Positions 32,489 to 41,099 of a stretch of DNA of 64,000 nucleotides are shown in pieces (the stretch's first letter is position 1; each line of letters opens with the position of its first letter). The position numbers and the translations under genes are program-made. The DNA lies in assembly GCA_963973915.1 (NCBI GenBank), contig CAXBBM010000005.1:124001-188000 (forward strand), written 5' to 3'. The DNA is from Polycyclovorans sp002706265. GTDB lineage: Bacteria > Pseudomonadota > Gammaproteobacteria > Nevskiales > Nevskiaceae. The notes beneath the pieces are model-generated. The model saw only the letters and a list, made by a program, of their open reading frames with translations, ran no database searches and was not told where the DNA came from.

Positions 32489-34437
32489 TGAACTTCCGAT
32501 CCACTGCACCGTGGCTGGCACCGCTGCTGGTCTGCACATGGGCCGCGCCTGCGTTGGCGCAAACCGTTTCCGGCGTGCCCCCCCAGCTGCCGTACAGCGA
32601 TTCGGAGCGCGCCGTACAGACCGAACGCGATGGCCCCGTGCTGATCGAGAGCACCAATTCGCCGGGCTTCTACAAGGCCGGCAGCGATCAAGACGTACGG
32701 GTGCAGACCGCCAAGGCCCTGATGGCCGAAAAGCGCTACCTGAGCGCGGCAATCGAGCTGAACGGCGCTGCAGGCCGCACCCCGATCGACGACATGCCCA
32801 GGGACTTTCAGTGGCTCATGGGCGACGCCTATCTGGGCTTCTCGATCCTTGAGGCCCGACAGCTTTACCGGCTGGCCGGCGTGGGCCGCAATGACAGCAT
32901 GCAGTACGTCCGTTCCCAGATGCTGGTGGCCGACCAGGACTTCCGCCGCGGGCGCTACGATTCGGCACTGCGCACCCTGAACACGCTGCGCGACAGCCTT
33001 CCGGAAGACGAGCTCAATGCCTGGAAGTATCAGGTCACCCGGGTCCTGCTGGCCAAGGGCCAGTACGGCGACGCCATCGAGATGCTCAAGGCGCTGTCCG
33101 AGGTCGATGACGGCGGGCGCCACGATCCCTTCGTGCAATACAACCTCGGGCTGGCGCTGATCAACGACGGTCGCGCTCTGGAAGGCCGCGACACCCTCGA
33201 CCGCGTTGGCCGCATGACGGCCCGGACCGAGGAGGAGTATGCGATTCGAGACCGCGCCAATCTGGTGCTGGGCTGGAATTTCCTGCAGAACGAACAGGGC
33301 GGCACCGCCAAGGCGACGCTGCAACGCATCCGCGCCGAGGGCCCTTCATCCAGCCGCGCGCTGCTGGGCCTGGGTTGGGCCGAGCTGCAACCGCGGGGCG
33401 ATCGCCAGATTCGCACCTCGACCCTCGATGACGAAACCGACCCCTACAACACCATGATGAGCCTGGGCGGCGTCCTGCGCCCCGGCTACATCGAAGACGG
33501 GGTTTTTCGCCGCTCGGGCTTTGCCATCTATTCCCGCGCCAAAATGGGCGAAGACGAAGAAGAGTCGCTGCAGCGGGCGCTTGCCGCATGGACCCAGCTC
33601 ATGGGCCGCGACCCCATGGACCCGGCCGTGCAAGAGGCCTCGCTGGCCATTCCCTACACGCTGGACCGCATCGGCGCCCACACCCAGGCACTCGAATACT
33701 ACGAGAAGGCGATCGACCTGCTGGAGCTCAACCGCCAGCGCCAACGTGCCGCCCAGCAGTCCATCGAAAGTGGCGTGATGCTCAACACCCTGGTGCTGCG
33801 CGACGCCAATGACGAGTCCAGTCGTGATTGGGAATTGCGCGACCTGCCCGACGTGCCTGAAACCTATTACCTGCAGTCGCTGCTGGCCTCCCACCGCTTT
33901 CAGGAAGGCTTGAAACATTATCGCGACCTGCGCCTGCTCAGCCGCACCGTTACCGGCTGGAAAGATCGCCTTGACGGCGTACTCGAACTGTACCGCCGCA
34001 ACATCCGCGAACCCGTGGCCCCTGAGCTGCTGTTCGCCGCTGCGACGCTGGATCGCAAGCCCCCCAGGACGAAGATTGTGCTGCGCCTGAAGGCCGACCC
34101 CGACCTCGCGCCCCCCGGCCGCTATCAGCGGCCACCAGATTTCGCCGAGGGCGCCACCGTCAAATTGACGCCCGCCGCGCTTCCGGCGCAATTCAACGGC
34201 AGTTATGAACAGGCCATGCGCCTTCGCGAAGAAGCCACCGTGCTGGAACGACAGCTCGAACTTGCCGTGGCCGAACAGACGCTGGTGCTCAACGACATTG
34301 CCAAGAACGCACTCGCCGAGCAGCAGCTCACCATTGAGAAATACCTGGTCGAGGCCCGTTTCGCGCTGGCCCGCCTGTACGACCGCAAACGCAAGAGCCC
34401 GGCCCCGGCAGCCGAATCAAACGATGAGGCGCGCTGA
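32485..34437 (+). CDS. Large periplasmic tetratricopeptide-repeat protein
   Basis: A 650-residue protein with a signal peptide (about 1-26, ending ALAQ) and then mostly helical repeats. TPR-like units are recognisable around ALMAEKRYLSAAIELNGAAG, RGRYDSALRTLNTLRDSLP, AKGQYGDAIEMLKALSEV and HTQALEYYEKAIDLLELN. A coiled coil near the C-terminus (about 575-630) precedes a charged tail. The product should be a periplasmic scaffold. It resembles the large TPR proteins encoded beside AglQRS/ExbBD-like motors. It overlaps the upstream gene by four bases and is followed after four bases by the TPR lipoprotein. Confidence 0.85.
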   Translation: MMNFRSTAPWLAPLLVCTWAAPALAQTVSGVPPQLPYSDSERAVQTERDGPVLIESTNSPGFYKAGSDQDVRVQTAKALMAEKRYLSAAIELNGAAGRTPIDDMPRDFQWLMGDAYLGFSILEARQLYRLAGVGRNDSMQYVRSQMLVADQDFRRGRYDSALRTLNTLRDSLPEDELNAWKYQVTRVLLAKGQYGDAIEMLKALSEVDDGGRHDPFVQYNLGLALINDGRALEGRDTLDRVGRMTARTEEEYAIRDRANLVLGWNFLQNEQGGTAKATLQRIRAEGPSSSRALLGLGWAELQPRGDRQIRTSTLDDETDPYNTMMSLGGVLRPGYIEDGVFRRSGFAIYSRAKMGEDEEESLQRALAAWTQLMGRDPMDPAVQEASLAIPYTLDRIGAHTQALEYYEKAIDLLELNRQRQRAAQQSIESGVMLNTLVLRDANDESSRDWELRDLPDVPETYYLQSLLASHRFQEGLKHYRDLRLLSRTVTGWKDRLDGVLELYRRNIREPVAPELLFAAATLDRKPPRTKIVLRLKADPDLAPPGRYQRPPDFAEGATVKLTPAALPAQFNGSYEQAMRLREEATVLERQLELAVAEQTLVLNDIAKNALAEQQLTIEKYLVEARFALARLYDRKRKSPAPAAESNDEAR

Positions 34438-34441
34438 GCAC

Positions 34442-37279
34442 ATGGCAACCCGCTGGCTGAACCACACCTCTGCGCTGCTTGCGGCCCTGGCGCTGACGGG
34501 CTGCGCCACCCGGGGCATCGATCCCGGGCCCAGCGTGGGTGACGTGATGAAGGGTCAAACCGCACCCGACCCCGATGTATTGCCCATCATCAAGTCAGAG
34601 CCGATTGCCAGCGACCCGCAGCGCGCCATCGACAACTACCGCGAGTTGCTGAAACTGGAGTCTGATCGGCTGACGCGCGAGGAATCCGAGCGTCGCCTTG
34701 CCGACCTTCAGGTGCGCATGGCCGATGCCGAGGGCGCCACCGAGGCGGCGGCCGAAACCATGGCCGAATCGATTGCGCTGTACGAAAAGCTGCTGAAAGA
34801 AAATCCGGACTCGCCTGACAACGACCGCATCTACTATCAGTTGGCGCGCGCCCATCAGAATCTGGGCAACACGCCGCAGGCCATTGAGGTACTTGCCAAG
34901 CTGACGGCCAGGCACCCCGAGAGCGACCTGCTGGGCGATGCCCGTTTTCGGCGTGCTGAGCTGCTGTTTTTCGAATCCCGCTACGTCGAGGCCGAGGCCG
35001 AGTACGCCGAGGTCATGGCGCTGGCCGATGCCACCCCGTTCTTCGACGTTGCCCAGTACAAGCTGGGCTGGTCCCGGTATCGCCAGTCGCGCTATGACGC
35101 CGCCGTGGACGTGTTCATCGAAATTCTGGAACGCGAACTGCCGCCCGGCGAAGCCTATGACCTCGAAACGGCGCTGGCCGGCCTCGACAGCCGCAAGGTC
35201 GACTACACCCGCGATTCAATACGCGTCATCGGGCTGGCCTTCACCCAGCTCGGCGGCGGTGACGCGGCCAATGAATATTTCGCGCGCCAGGGAGATCCGC
35301 GATTCTTTCCGTTGCTCTATGCCGCGCTTGGCGACCAGTTGCTGGAGCGGAAGCGTTACACCGACGCGGCCGATGCCAGCGCCGCCTTCATCGAGCGTCA
35401 TCGTCAACATCCGCTCGCACCCGACTTCCAGGAGCGCGTCATTGCCGCGCACGAGGCGGGTGGATTCAGTGACCTCGTGGTCCGCGAGAAGCAGCGCTAC
35501 GCCGAAACCTACGACCCCGACGCGCCCTACTGGGCCGGTCGCGCCCCCACCCCGGAGGTGCTGACCGCGCTTCGAGGGCACCTGGGCGATCTGTCCGCGC
35601 ACTTTTACGCCAGTGGCCAGCGTCCCGCCGACGACACCACCCAGCCGGGCGCCAAGACGGCCGATTTCATGACGGCGGCCGGCTACTACCGGCGCATCAT
35701 CGAGGTCTATCCCCGCGACGAGAAGGTCGCCGAGATGAACTTCCTGCTGGGCGAATCGCTGTTCAATGGCGGCGAGCCGCTCAACGCCGCGCGCGAGTAC
35801 GAACGCACCGCCTACGACTACCCCGCGCACGAACGCTCGGCCGAAGCCGGTCATGCCGCCGTGCTGGCCTATCAGCGGCATGCCGAAACGCAGCCTGCCG
35901 CCGCCCGGCCCGCCGCCCTGGAACTCGCCATCACCGGCGCGCTGCGCTTCGCCGATGCCTTTCCCAACCACGGCGAAGCGCTGCGGGTCACCACCCGGGC
36001 GGCCGAAGACCTGTACGAGTTGCAGCGCTACGACCAGGCCATCGAGGTTGCGCAGCGCGTCATCACCCACCCGGGGAAGGCCGACGAAAACTTGATGGGC
36101 AGTGCGTGGGCGGTCGCCGCCGACAGCCACTACGCACTCAAGCAGTACCCGGAGGCCGAGAAGGGCTTTGTCGCATCGCTGAACCTCATGTCCAAGGGCG
36201 CTGAAGAACGGCCGGAAACGGTCGAGAAGCTGGCGGCCAGCGTCTACAAACAGGGCGAAATTGCCCGCGAAGGCGGTGAGCTGCGACAAGCGGTGTTCCA
36301 CTTCCTGCGGGTCAAAACCATCGCACCCACCGCCAGCATCGTCGCCACGGCCGATTTCGATGGCGCCTCGACCCTGTTTGAACTCGAAGACTGGCCACAA
36401 ACCGCCCAGGTGCTTGAGGCCTACCGCAGCAATCATCCCGACAGCCCGCGCATCGCCGACGCCGACAAGATGCTCGCCCTCGCCTATCAGCGCGACGAAA
36501 AGCCCTACGAGGCGGCGACGGTCTACGCCCGCGTTGCCGACCGTACCGGCGAAGCGCCCGACATTCGGCAGGAGTCGGCCTGGCTGGCGGCCACGCTGTT
36601 CGACGCGTCCGGTCGTGATCCCGCCGCCGCCGGCCAAGCCTATGAACGCTATGTCACCGCCTACCCCCGGCCGGTCGATCGCGCAATGGTGGCGCGCAGC
36701 CGTCTGGTCGAGATGGCCGGCAGTGACCCGGCGCGCCGCAGCCGTTGGCTGAGGGACATCGTGGCGGCTGACGCCAGCGCCGGTGCCGAACGTACCGACG
36801 CGACGCGCCTGCTGGCCGCCGAGTCATCGCTGGCTTTGGGTCGGGCGCTGGCCCAGAAAACCGCTGCCATGCGCATCACCCTGCCCTTGAATGAGTCATT
36901 GACGGCACGCCGCAAGGCCATGGAAGAAACCGTCGCCATGCTCAACCAGGCCGCGGCCTTCGGCTTCACCGAAGTCACCACCGAGGCCACGCAGCAGCTC
37001 GGCGTGGTCTATCTCAACTTCGCAGCGGCGTTGAACGCCTCCGAGCGACCCGGCAATCTGGACGCGCTGGCGCTGGAACAGTACGAATTGCTGCTGGAGG
37101 AGCAGGCCTTCCCGTTCGAGGAGCGCGCCATCGAAACCTTTGAAACCAATCTCAAGCGCATTCCCCAGGGCATTTATGACGATGCCATCCGCAACAGCTA
37201 CCGCGAACTGGTGAAGATCGCGCCGGCCATCTACGGCCGCAACGAACGGGGGATTTCGATCTATGAACCCTTCCAGTAA
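34442..37279 (+). CDS. Large TPR lipoprotein
   Basis: A 945-residue protein with a lipobox ending LALTGC (Cys21), so probably anchored by lipid to a membrane. The rest is a long array of TPR-type helical hairpins, clear at RIYYQLARAHQNLGNTPQAI, ARFRRAELLFFESRYVEAEA, NFLLGESLFNGGEPLNAARE, YELQRYDQAIEVAQRVITHP and DADKMLALAYQRDEKPYEAA. It presumably bridges the inner-membrane motor and the outer membrane or wall. ATG 34442 is chosen because GAGG lies 12 bases upstream and the leader is typical; ATG 34424 would overlap the previous gene. Its end overlaps the next gene by 17 bases. Confidence 0.87.
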   Translation: MATRWLNHTSALLAALALTGCATRGIDPGPSVGDVMKGQTAPDPDVLPIIKSEPIASDPQRAIDNYRELLKLESDRLTREESERRLADLQVRMADAEGATEAAAETMAESIALYEKLLKENPDSPDNDRIYYQLARAHQNLGNTPQAIEVLAKLTARHPESDLLGDARFRRAELLFFESRYVEAEAEYAEVMALADATPFFDVAQYKLGWSRYRQSRYDAAVDVFIEILERELPPGEAYDLETALAGLDSRKVDYTRDSIRVIGLAFTQLGGGDAANEYFARQGDPRFFPLLYAALGDQLLERKRYTDAADASAAFIERHRQHPLAPDFQERVIAAHEAGGFSDLVVREKQRYAETYDPDAPYWAGRAPTPEVLTALRGHLGDLSAHFYASGQRPADDTTQPGAKTADFMTAAGYYRRIIEVYPRDEKVAEMNFLLGESLFNGGEPLNAAREYERTAYDYPAHERSAEAGHAAVLAYQRHAETQPAAARPAALELAITGALRFADAFPNHGEALRVTTRAAEDLYELQRYDQAIEVAQRVITHPGKADENLMGSAWAVAADSHYALKQYPEAEKGFVASLNLMSKGAEERPETVEKLAASVYKQGEIAREGGELRQAVFHFLRVKTIAPTASIVATADFDGASTLFELEDWPQTAQVLEAYRSNHPDSPRIADADKMLALAYQRDEKPYEAATVYARVADRTGEAPDIRQESAWLAATLFDASGRDPAAAGQAYERYVTAYPRPVDRAMVARSRLVEMAGSDPARRSRWLRDIVAADASAGAERTDATRLLAAESSLALGRALAQKTAAMRITLPLNESLTARRKAMEETVAMLNQAAAFGFTEVTTEATQQLGVVYLNFAAALNASERPGNLDALALEQYELLLEEQAFPFEERAIETFETNLKRIPQGIYDDAIRNSYRELVKIAPAIYGRNERGISIYEPFQ

Positions 37280-37913
37280 GCCCCACCTGGCCGCACTGGC
37301 GGCGCTGATGTCGGCGCTGGTGCTGGCCGGCTGCGCCGCTCCAGGCGCACGCCCGGATGCAGGCGACGACCCGGACGCGCCCAAAGAAAGCGTGATCGGC
37401 GACGCCGGTCAATCGGTGGAAGCGCGCTATCTCGAAGCGCTCGATCTGATGAAGCGCAATCAGTTCGATGACGCCCAGGCCGCCTTCGAGGCACTGACGC
37501 AGGAGGCTCCAGAGGTTTCCGGCCCGCCCACCAACCTGGGCATTCTGCATCTGCGCGCCAAGCGTCTTCCGCAGGCCAGAGCGGCGCTGCAACAGGCGGT
37601 GCAGATCAATCCCAAGAACGCCGTGGCCTGGCATGAGCTGGGACGCACCGAACGCCAGCTCAACAACCCGGCGGGCGCACGCGACGCCTATCTGAAGGCC
37701 CTGGCGCTGGACGATCAGCTGGCCGAAGCGCACCTCAACCTTGGCCTGGTGCTCGACCAGCCGCTCAATGATGTCGAGGGCGCGCTGACCCACTACCGCC
37801 GCTATCTGGCGCTCACCGGCAGCGAGGATCTTCGCGTCCTGGTCTGGATTGCCGAGCTGGAACGCAAGGCCGCGCCCGACACCGCTGGCCAGAACGAGGG
37901 GCCGACCCCATGA
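37263..37913 (+). CDS. Small TPR lipoprotein
   Basis: A 216-residue lipoprotein with lipobox VLAGC (Cys24), an acidic linker (GDDPDAPKE), and three or four canonical TPRs: RYLEALDLMKRNQFDDAQAA, AWHELGRTERQLNNPAGARD and AHLNLGLVLDQPLNDVEGAL. It starts inside the preceding TPR lipoprotein gene and ends in a four-base overlap with the next one. It is the second lipid-anchored TPR protein of the operon, likely acting in the same assembly. Confidence 0.9.
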   Translation: MNPSSKPHLAALAALMSALVLAGCAAPGARPDAGDDPDAPKESVIGDAGQSVEARYLEALDLMKRNQFDDAQAAFEALTQEAPEVSGPPTNLGILHLRAKRLPQARAALQQAVQINPKNAVAWHELGRTERQLNNPAGARDAYLKALALDDQLAEAHLNLGLVLDQPLNDVEGALTHYRRYLALTGSEDLRVLVWIAELERKAAPDTAGQNEGPTP

Positions 37914-38311
37914 CGCACATTCATCGACCCCTGCGTGCGGCGGTGCTGGGCGCCCTGCTGATCGGCATCACCGGTCTGGCATCTGCCCAAGACGAGGGCC
38001 CGGCGGTGCAGACCTCCAATGTCGGGGCCGAGCAACCGGCGCCGCCCGCCCCGCCCGCCGCTGCCGAAGGCGAAGGTTCAGGGACGGTGATCATCGGCGA
38101 TCGCGAATCGCCGATCGGCCTGTACATCATGCCGTGGCGTGACAGCAGTGCCGCCGCCGACATGGATCGCCCCGCCAGACTCGTGAAGGCCAGCCTGCTG
38201 CCCATCGACCGCCCGGTTTTTTTGCGAGAGCTCAAGTACCATCGCGCGCTGACCGGCGCTTTGGCGGAACGTAACCAGGTCACGCCCGACGTCCCCCTCA
38301 ACACCCCTTGA
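37910..38311 (+). CDS. Small exported protein of the ExbB/ExbD/AgmX operon
   Basis: A 133-residue protein with a signal peptide (about 1-27, ending GLASAQ). A Pro/Ala-rich low-complexity linker (about 40-57) leads to a conserved-looking segment, GTVIIGDRESPIGLYIMPWR, then RPARLVKASLLPIDRPVFLR. I know of no functional annotation; this style of short protein accompanies TPR/ExbB/ExbD clusters in related bacteria. The 58-base gap to exbB is the only sizeable break in the operon and may hold an internal promoter or ribosome site. Confidence 0.7.
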   Translation: MTHIHRPLRAAVLGALLIGITGLASAQDEGPAVQTSNVGAEQPAPPAPPAAAEGEGSGTVIIGDRESPIGLYIMPWRDSSAAADMDRPARLVKASLLPIDRPVFLRELKYHRALTGALAERNQVTPDVPLNTP

Positions 38312-38369
38312 AATCCAACGTGACGGACCGCCCGTCATGCATCCAGAACAGCCCCGAGAGTCAATTTTC

Positions 38370-39002
38370 ATGGACGTATTCGCCACCATCATCAACTTCT
38401 TCCAGCAGGGCGGGCCCTTCATGTTCCCGCTCCTCATCATCATGGTCATCGGCATGGCCATTGCACTGGAGCGATTCCTGTATCTGCGCCGCGCACGCCG
38501 CGAGAACCGCCGCCTGTGGGAGCAGTTGCTGCCCATGCTCAACCAGGGCGACTACGAAGGCGCCGAGCGCGTCGCCACCCATTCTGAAACCGCCATTGGC
38601 CGCGTTCTGGGCTATGGCCTGGCCCGCTCCAAGTCGGCGTCCAGCCGTGCCGACGTCGAAATGGCGATGGAAGAATCACTGATGGAAGTGACGCCGCTGC
38701 TGGAACGCCGCACCCACTACCTCGCCACCTTCGCCAACATCGCGACGCTGATGGGGCTGCTGGGCACCATCATCGGTCTGATCAAGGGCTTCACCGCCGT
38801 GGCCAACGTCAACCCGGCTGAAAAGGCTGACCTGCTCTCGGCGTCGATTTCAGTGGCCATGAACACCACCGCCTTCGGCCTGATGGTGGCCATTCCGCTG
38901 CTGCTGTTGCACGCCGTGCTGCAGTCCAATGCCAATGAGCTGGTCGAGAACGTCGAAATGGCCGCGATCAAATTCCTGAACAGTTTCGGGTTCAAAAGCT
39001 AA
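38370..39002 (+). CDS. MotA/TolQ/ExbB-type proton channel protein
   Basis: A 210-residue inner-membrane protein of the ExbB/TolQ/AglR-partner family. Membrane segment 1 (about 17-34) is followed by a cytoplasmic loop (about 36-112) and the paired segments LATFANIATLMGLLGTIIGL (about 118-140) and SVAMNTTAFGLMVAIPLLLL (about 161-182). The threonines and small residues lining the ExbB pore are present. Five such subunits would surround the two ExbD-like proteins encoded next. ATG 38370 gives the usual family N-terminus; ATG 38337, 11 codons earlier, is possible. Confidence 0.93.
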   Translation: MDVFATIINFFQQGGPFMFPLLIIMVIGMAIALERFLYLRRARRENRRLWEQLLPMLNQGDYEGAERVATHSETAIGRVLGYGLARSKSASSRADVEMAMEESLMEVTPLLERRTHYLATFANIATLMGLLGTIIGLIKGFTAVANVNPAEKADLLSASISVAMNTTAFGLMVAIPLLLLHAVLQSNANELVENVEMAAIKFLNSFGFKS

Positions 39003-39497
39003 ATGATTGGACGCTTGCGAAAGGCCCGTCGGGTCGACGCAGAAGAGCTCAACATCACGGCCTTCATGAATTTGATGGTCGTGTTGGTCCCCTTTCTGCT
39101 GATCACCGCTGTCTTCACCCAGATGGCGGTGAAGCAGCTCAACCTGCCCGACAACTCGGAATCCCAGCCGCTGGACGAGGAGCGTCGCAGTCTGACGCTG
39201 TTCGTGCGTGAAGAGACCCTGACGCTCCAAGACAAGTCAGGGTCGGTCCGTAACTGGCCCCGCATTGGCGACCGCTTCCCCTTCGACGCGGTCAACACCG
39301 CCTTGGCCGAAATCAAGAACGCAGCGCCCGGTGAAGACAGCATCACCCTGATGATCGAACCCGGTGTGCCTTACCAGACCGTCATCGCTGCAATGGACGC
39401 GGTGCACTACCTGCCTGCCGCACGCGACGGGATTCTCGTCGACATGTTCCCGCGCATTTCGGTCGGTGAAGCCACGCCCCTGGAGCAGGCGCCATGA
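39003..39497 (+). CDS. ExbD/TolR-type protein 1, lacking the membrane Asp
   Basis: A 164-residue protein with one membrane segment (about 20-42) and a periplasmic ExbD-like domain (PGEDSITLMIEPGVPYQTVI, then AMDAVHYLP). In ExbD, TolR and MotB an aspartate at the start of the membrane helix carries protons. Here the aligned position in NITAFMNLMVVLVPFLL is Asn23. The rest of the fold is normal, so this is probably a non-protonated partner of the second ExbD. The gene begins one base after the exbB stop and overlaps the next by four. Confidence 0.9.
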   Translation: MIGRLRKARRVDAEELNITAFMNLMVVLVPFLLITAVFTQMAVKQLNLPDNSESQPLDEERRSLTLFVREETLTLQDKSGSVRNWPRIGDRFPFDAVNTALAEIKNAAPGEDSITLMIEPGVPYQTVIAAMDAVHYLPAARDGILVDMFPRISVGEATPLEQAP

Positions 39498-40009
39498 TCC
39501 GCAGTGCTTCGATACGCTCGCAGCGTGTCGCGCGCCGGGCGCACAACACGCGCCGAGTACCGGGATTGAACCTGGTGTCGCTGATGGACATCTTCACCAT
39601 TCTGGTGTTCTTCCTGATGGTGAACAGCGCTCAGATTGAAGTGCTGCCCAACGCCAAGGCCATGACGCTGCCCAGCTCGGTGAGCACCGAAAAGCCGTCT
39701 GAACACATCCTGCTGATGCTGTCACGCGAAGACCTGCAGTTGAACGGTCGCGTCATCATGCGGCTGGAGGAAGCGGCCAACAGTGCGGGGGCCGTGATTG
39801 AGCCCCTGAAGACCGCCCTGCTGACCACCCCGCTGCAGCCGGTTGAAGGCGGCGAACCCGGTCAGGTGTCGCGCGGCGAAGTCAACATCATGGCCGACAA
39901 GGACATTCCGTTTCAGCTGATTCGCCGGGTGATGGCCACCTGCACCGACGCCAACTTCTCGCGCATCTCGCTGGCCGTGATCACCCAGTCACCGGGGGCG
40001 TCGGAATGA
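39494..40009 (+). CDS. ExbD/TolR-type protein 2
   Basis: A 171-residue protein with a basic cytoplasmic N-terminus (about 1-22) and a membrane helix (about 26-45). The helix has the expected proton-carrying Asp32 in LVSLMDIFTILVFFLMV. A periplasmic domain follows (HILLMLSREDLQLNGRVI, NIMADKDIPFQLIRRVM), the peptidoglycan- or partner-binding ExbD fold. With ExbB and the Asn-containing ExbD 1 it makes a three-component motor comparable to AglR-AglQ-AglS of Myxococcus. Both ends overlap neighbours by four bases. Confidence 0.93.
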   Translation: MIRSASIRSQRVARRAHNTRRVPGLNLVSLMDIFTILVFFLMVNSAQIEVLPNAKAMTLPSSVSTEKPSEHILLMLSREDLQLNGRVIMRLEEAANSAGAVIEPLKTALLTTPLQPVEGGEPGQVSRGEVNIMADKDIPFQLIRRVMATCTDANFSRISLAVITQSPGASE

Positions 40010-41043
40010 GCGCTGAGGTGATCCGCTGGCAAAGCTGGGAACTGGCCGAAGACGCGGACCGCAAATTCCGGCGTCTGCTGCTCGCCCTGGCCCTGCCGGT
40101 CGTGGCCTTCATGCTGATTCTGCCGTTCATCAACCTGGTTGGGCTGACGCCTGGCGGCGGCACCCTGGCCGGAGAGCGCTATGTCGAACTGATCAGCGAG
40201 CGCGAAGACGTGCCGGTCGCCGAAAAGACCGAAGAAGCCGCGCCCGCTGAAAAAGATGAGCCCGATCCGATCGAACCCGAGGCCGAGCCGGCACCCGAAC
40301 CGGAACCGGTGAAAGAAGTGGTGGCCCCGCAGCCCACCCGCGCACCGAAACCGGTGCCGACCGTGGACCCGGCCATCGCCCAGCGCCAGGCCGAGGCCCG
40401 CGCCCAGGAAGACGCCCGCCGTCGTGCCCAGGAGGCGGCAGCGGCATTCGACCAACTGTCACCCCTGCGTGACAGCACCTTGACCGGCATCGACCCCTCG
40501 CAACCCCTCACCTCATCGACCGTGGTGGGCTCGCGAGGCGGCAGCGGCGCGGGGTCAGGCACCGCGGCAGACCCCAACCGGGTGGCCGATTCGGCCCAGA
40601 CCCGCAGCAGCGGCATCACCTCGCCAGGCGCCGGCCAGACGCGCCGCACCAACGCCGGCACCGGCCTGGGCTCGCGCAACACCACGCAGCTGGAAAGCCC
40701 GGTGGGCTTTGGCGAAGACCGGACGCGCCCGGGTGAAAGCGGGGACGCCGTGGTGTCAGGCCGCAGCCTGCAAGAGATCCAGCTGGTGTTTGACCGCAAC
40801 AAGGGCGCCATCACGGCCATCGTCAACCGCGCGCTTCGCACCAATCCCGACCTGCGCGGCAAGATCGTGATCAGCTTCGTCATCAATCCCGATGGCAGCA
40901 TCAGTAACCTGCAACTGGTCAGCAGCGAATTGGGCGATGCCGAAGTGGATCGCCAACTGATGACCCGCATCCAGTTGATCAATTTCGGGGCCAAGGCCGT
41001 TCCGGCGTTCCCGGTGCGCAACTACCCCATCGTCCTGTTATAA
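40006..41043 (+). CDS. TonB-like energy transducer with AgmX/PglI-type C-terminal domain
   Basis: A 345-residue protein with a TonB plan. A short cytoplasmic part precedes a membrane helix (about 24-46). An acidic Pro/Glu-rich stretch follows (about 68-118), then a long Gly/Ser/Thr-rich spacer. The compact C-terminal domain (about 250-345) opens SGRSLQEIQLVFDRNKGAIT and continues with LRGKIVISFVINPDGSISNL. This domain is the AgmX/PglI type known from gliding motility proteins, not classical TonB_C. It would carry the motion of the ExbB/ExbD motor across the periplasm. Last gene of the operon; fabI follows after 56 bases. Confidence 0.88.
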   Translation: MSAEVIRWQSWELAEDADRKFRRLLLALALPVVAFMLILPFINLVGLTPGGGTLAGERYVELISEREDVPVAEKTEEAAPAEKDEPDPIEPEAEPAPEPEPVKEVVAPQPTRAPKPVPTVDPAIAQRQAEARAQEDARRRAQEAAAAFDQLSPLRDSTLTGIDPSQPLTSSTVVGSRGGSGAGSGTAADPNRVADSAQTRSSGITSPGAGQTRRTNAGTGLGSRNTTQLESPVGFGEDRTRPGESGDAVVSGRSLQEIQLVFDRNKGAITAIVNRALRTNPDLRGKIVISFVINPDGSISNLQLVSSELGDAEVDRQLMTRIQLINFGAKAVPAFPVRNYPIVLL

Positions 41044-41099
41044 CCGCGCCGAACAGACGGGCGGCGCCATCACAACAATCCAATCCAAGGAGAGGCCGT

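Noticed and set aside
35216..36637. A 473-codon minus-strand frame inside the 945-aa TPR lipoprotein gene
   Set aside because: Gly/Val/Arg-rich translation without domains, fully within a well-supported TPR gene.
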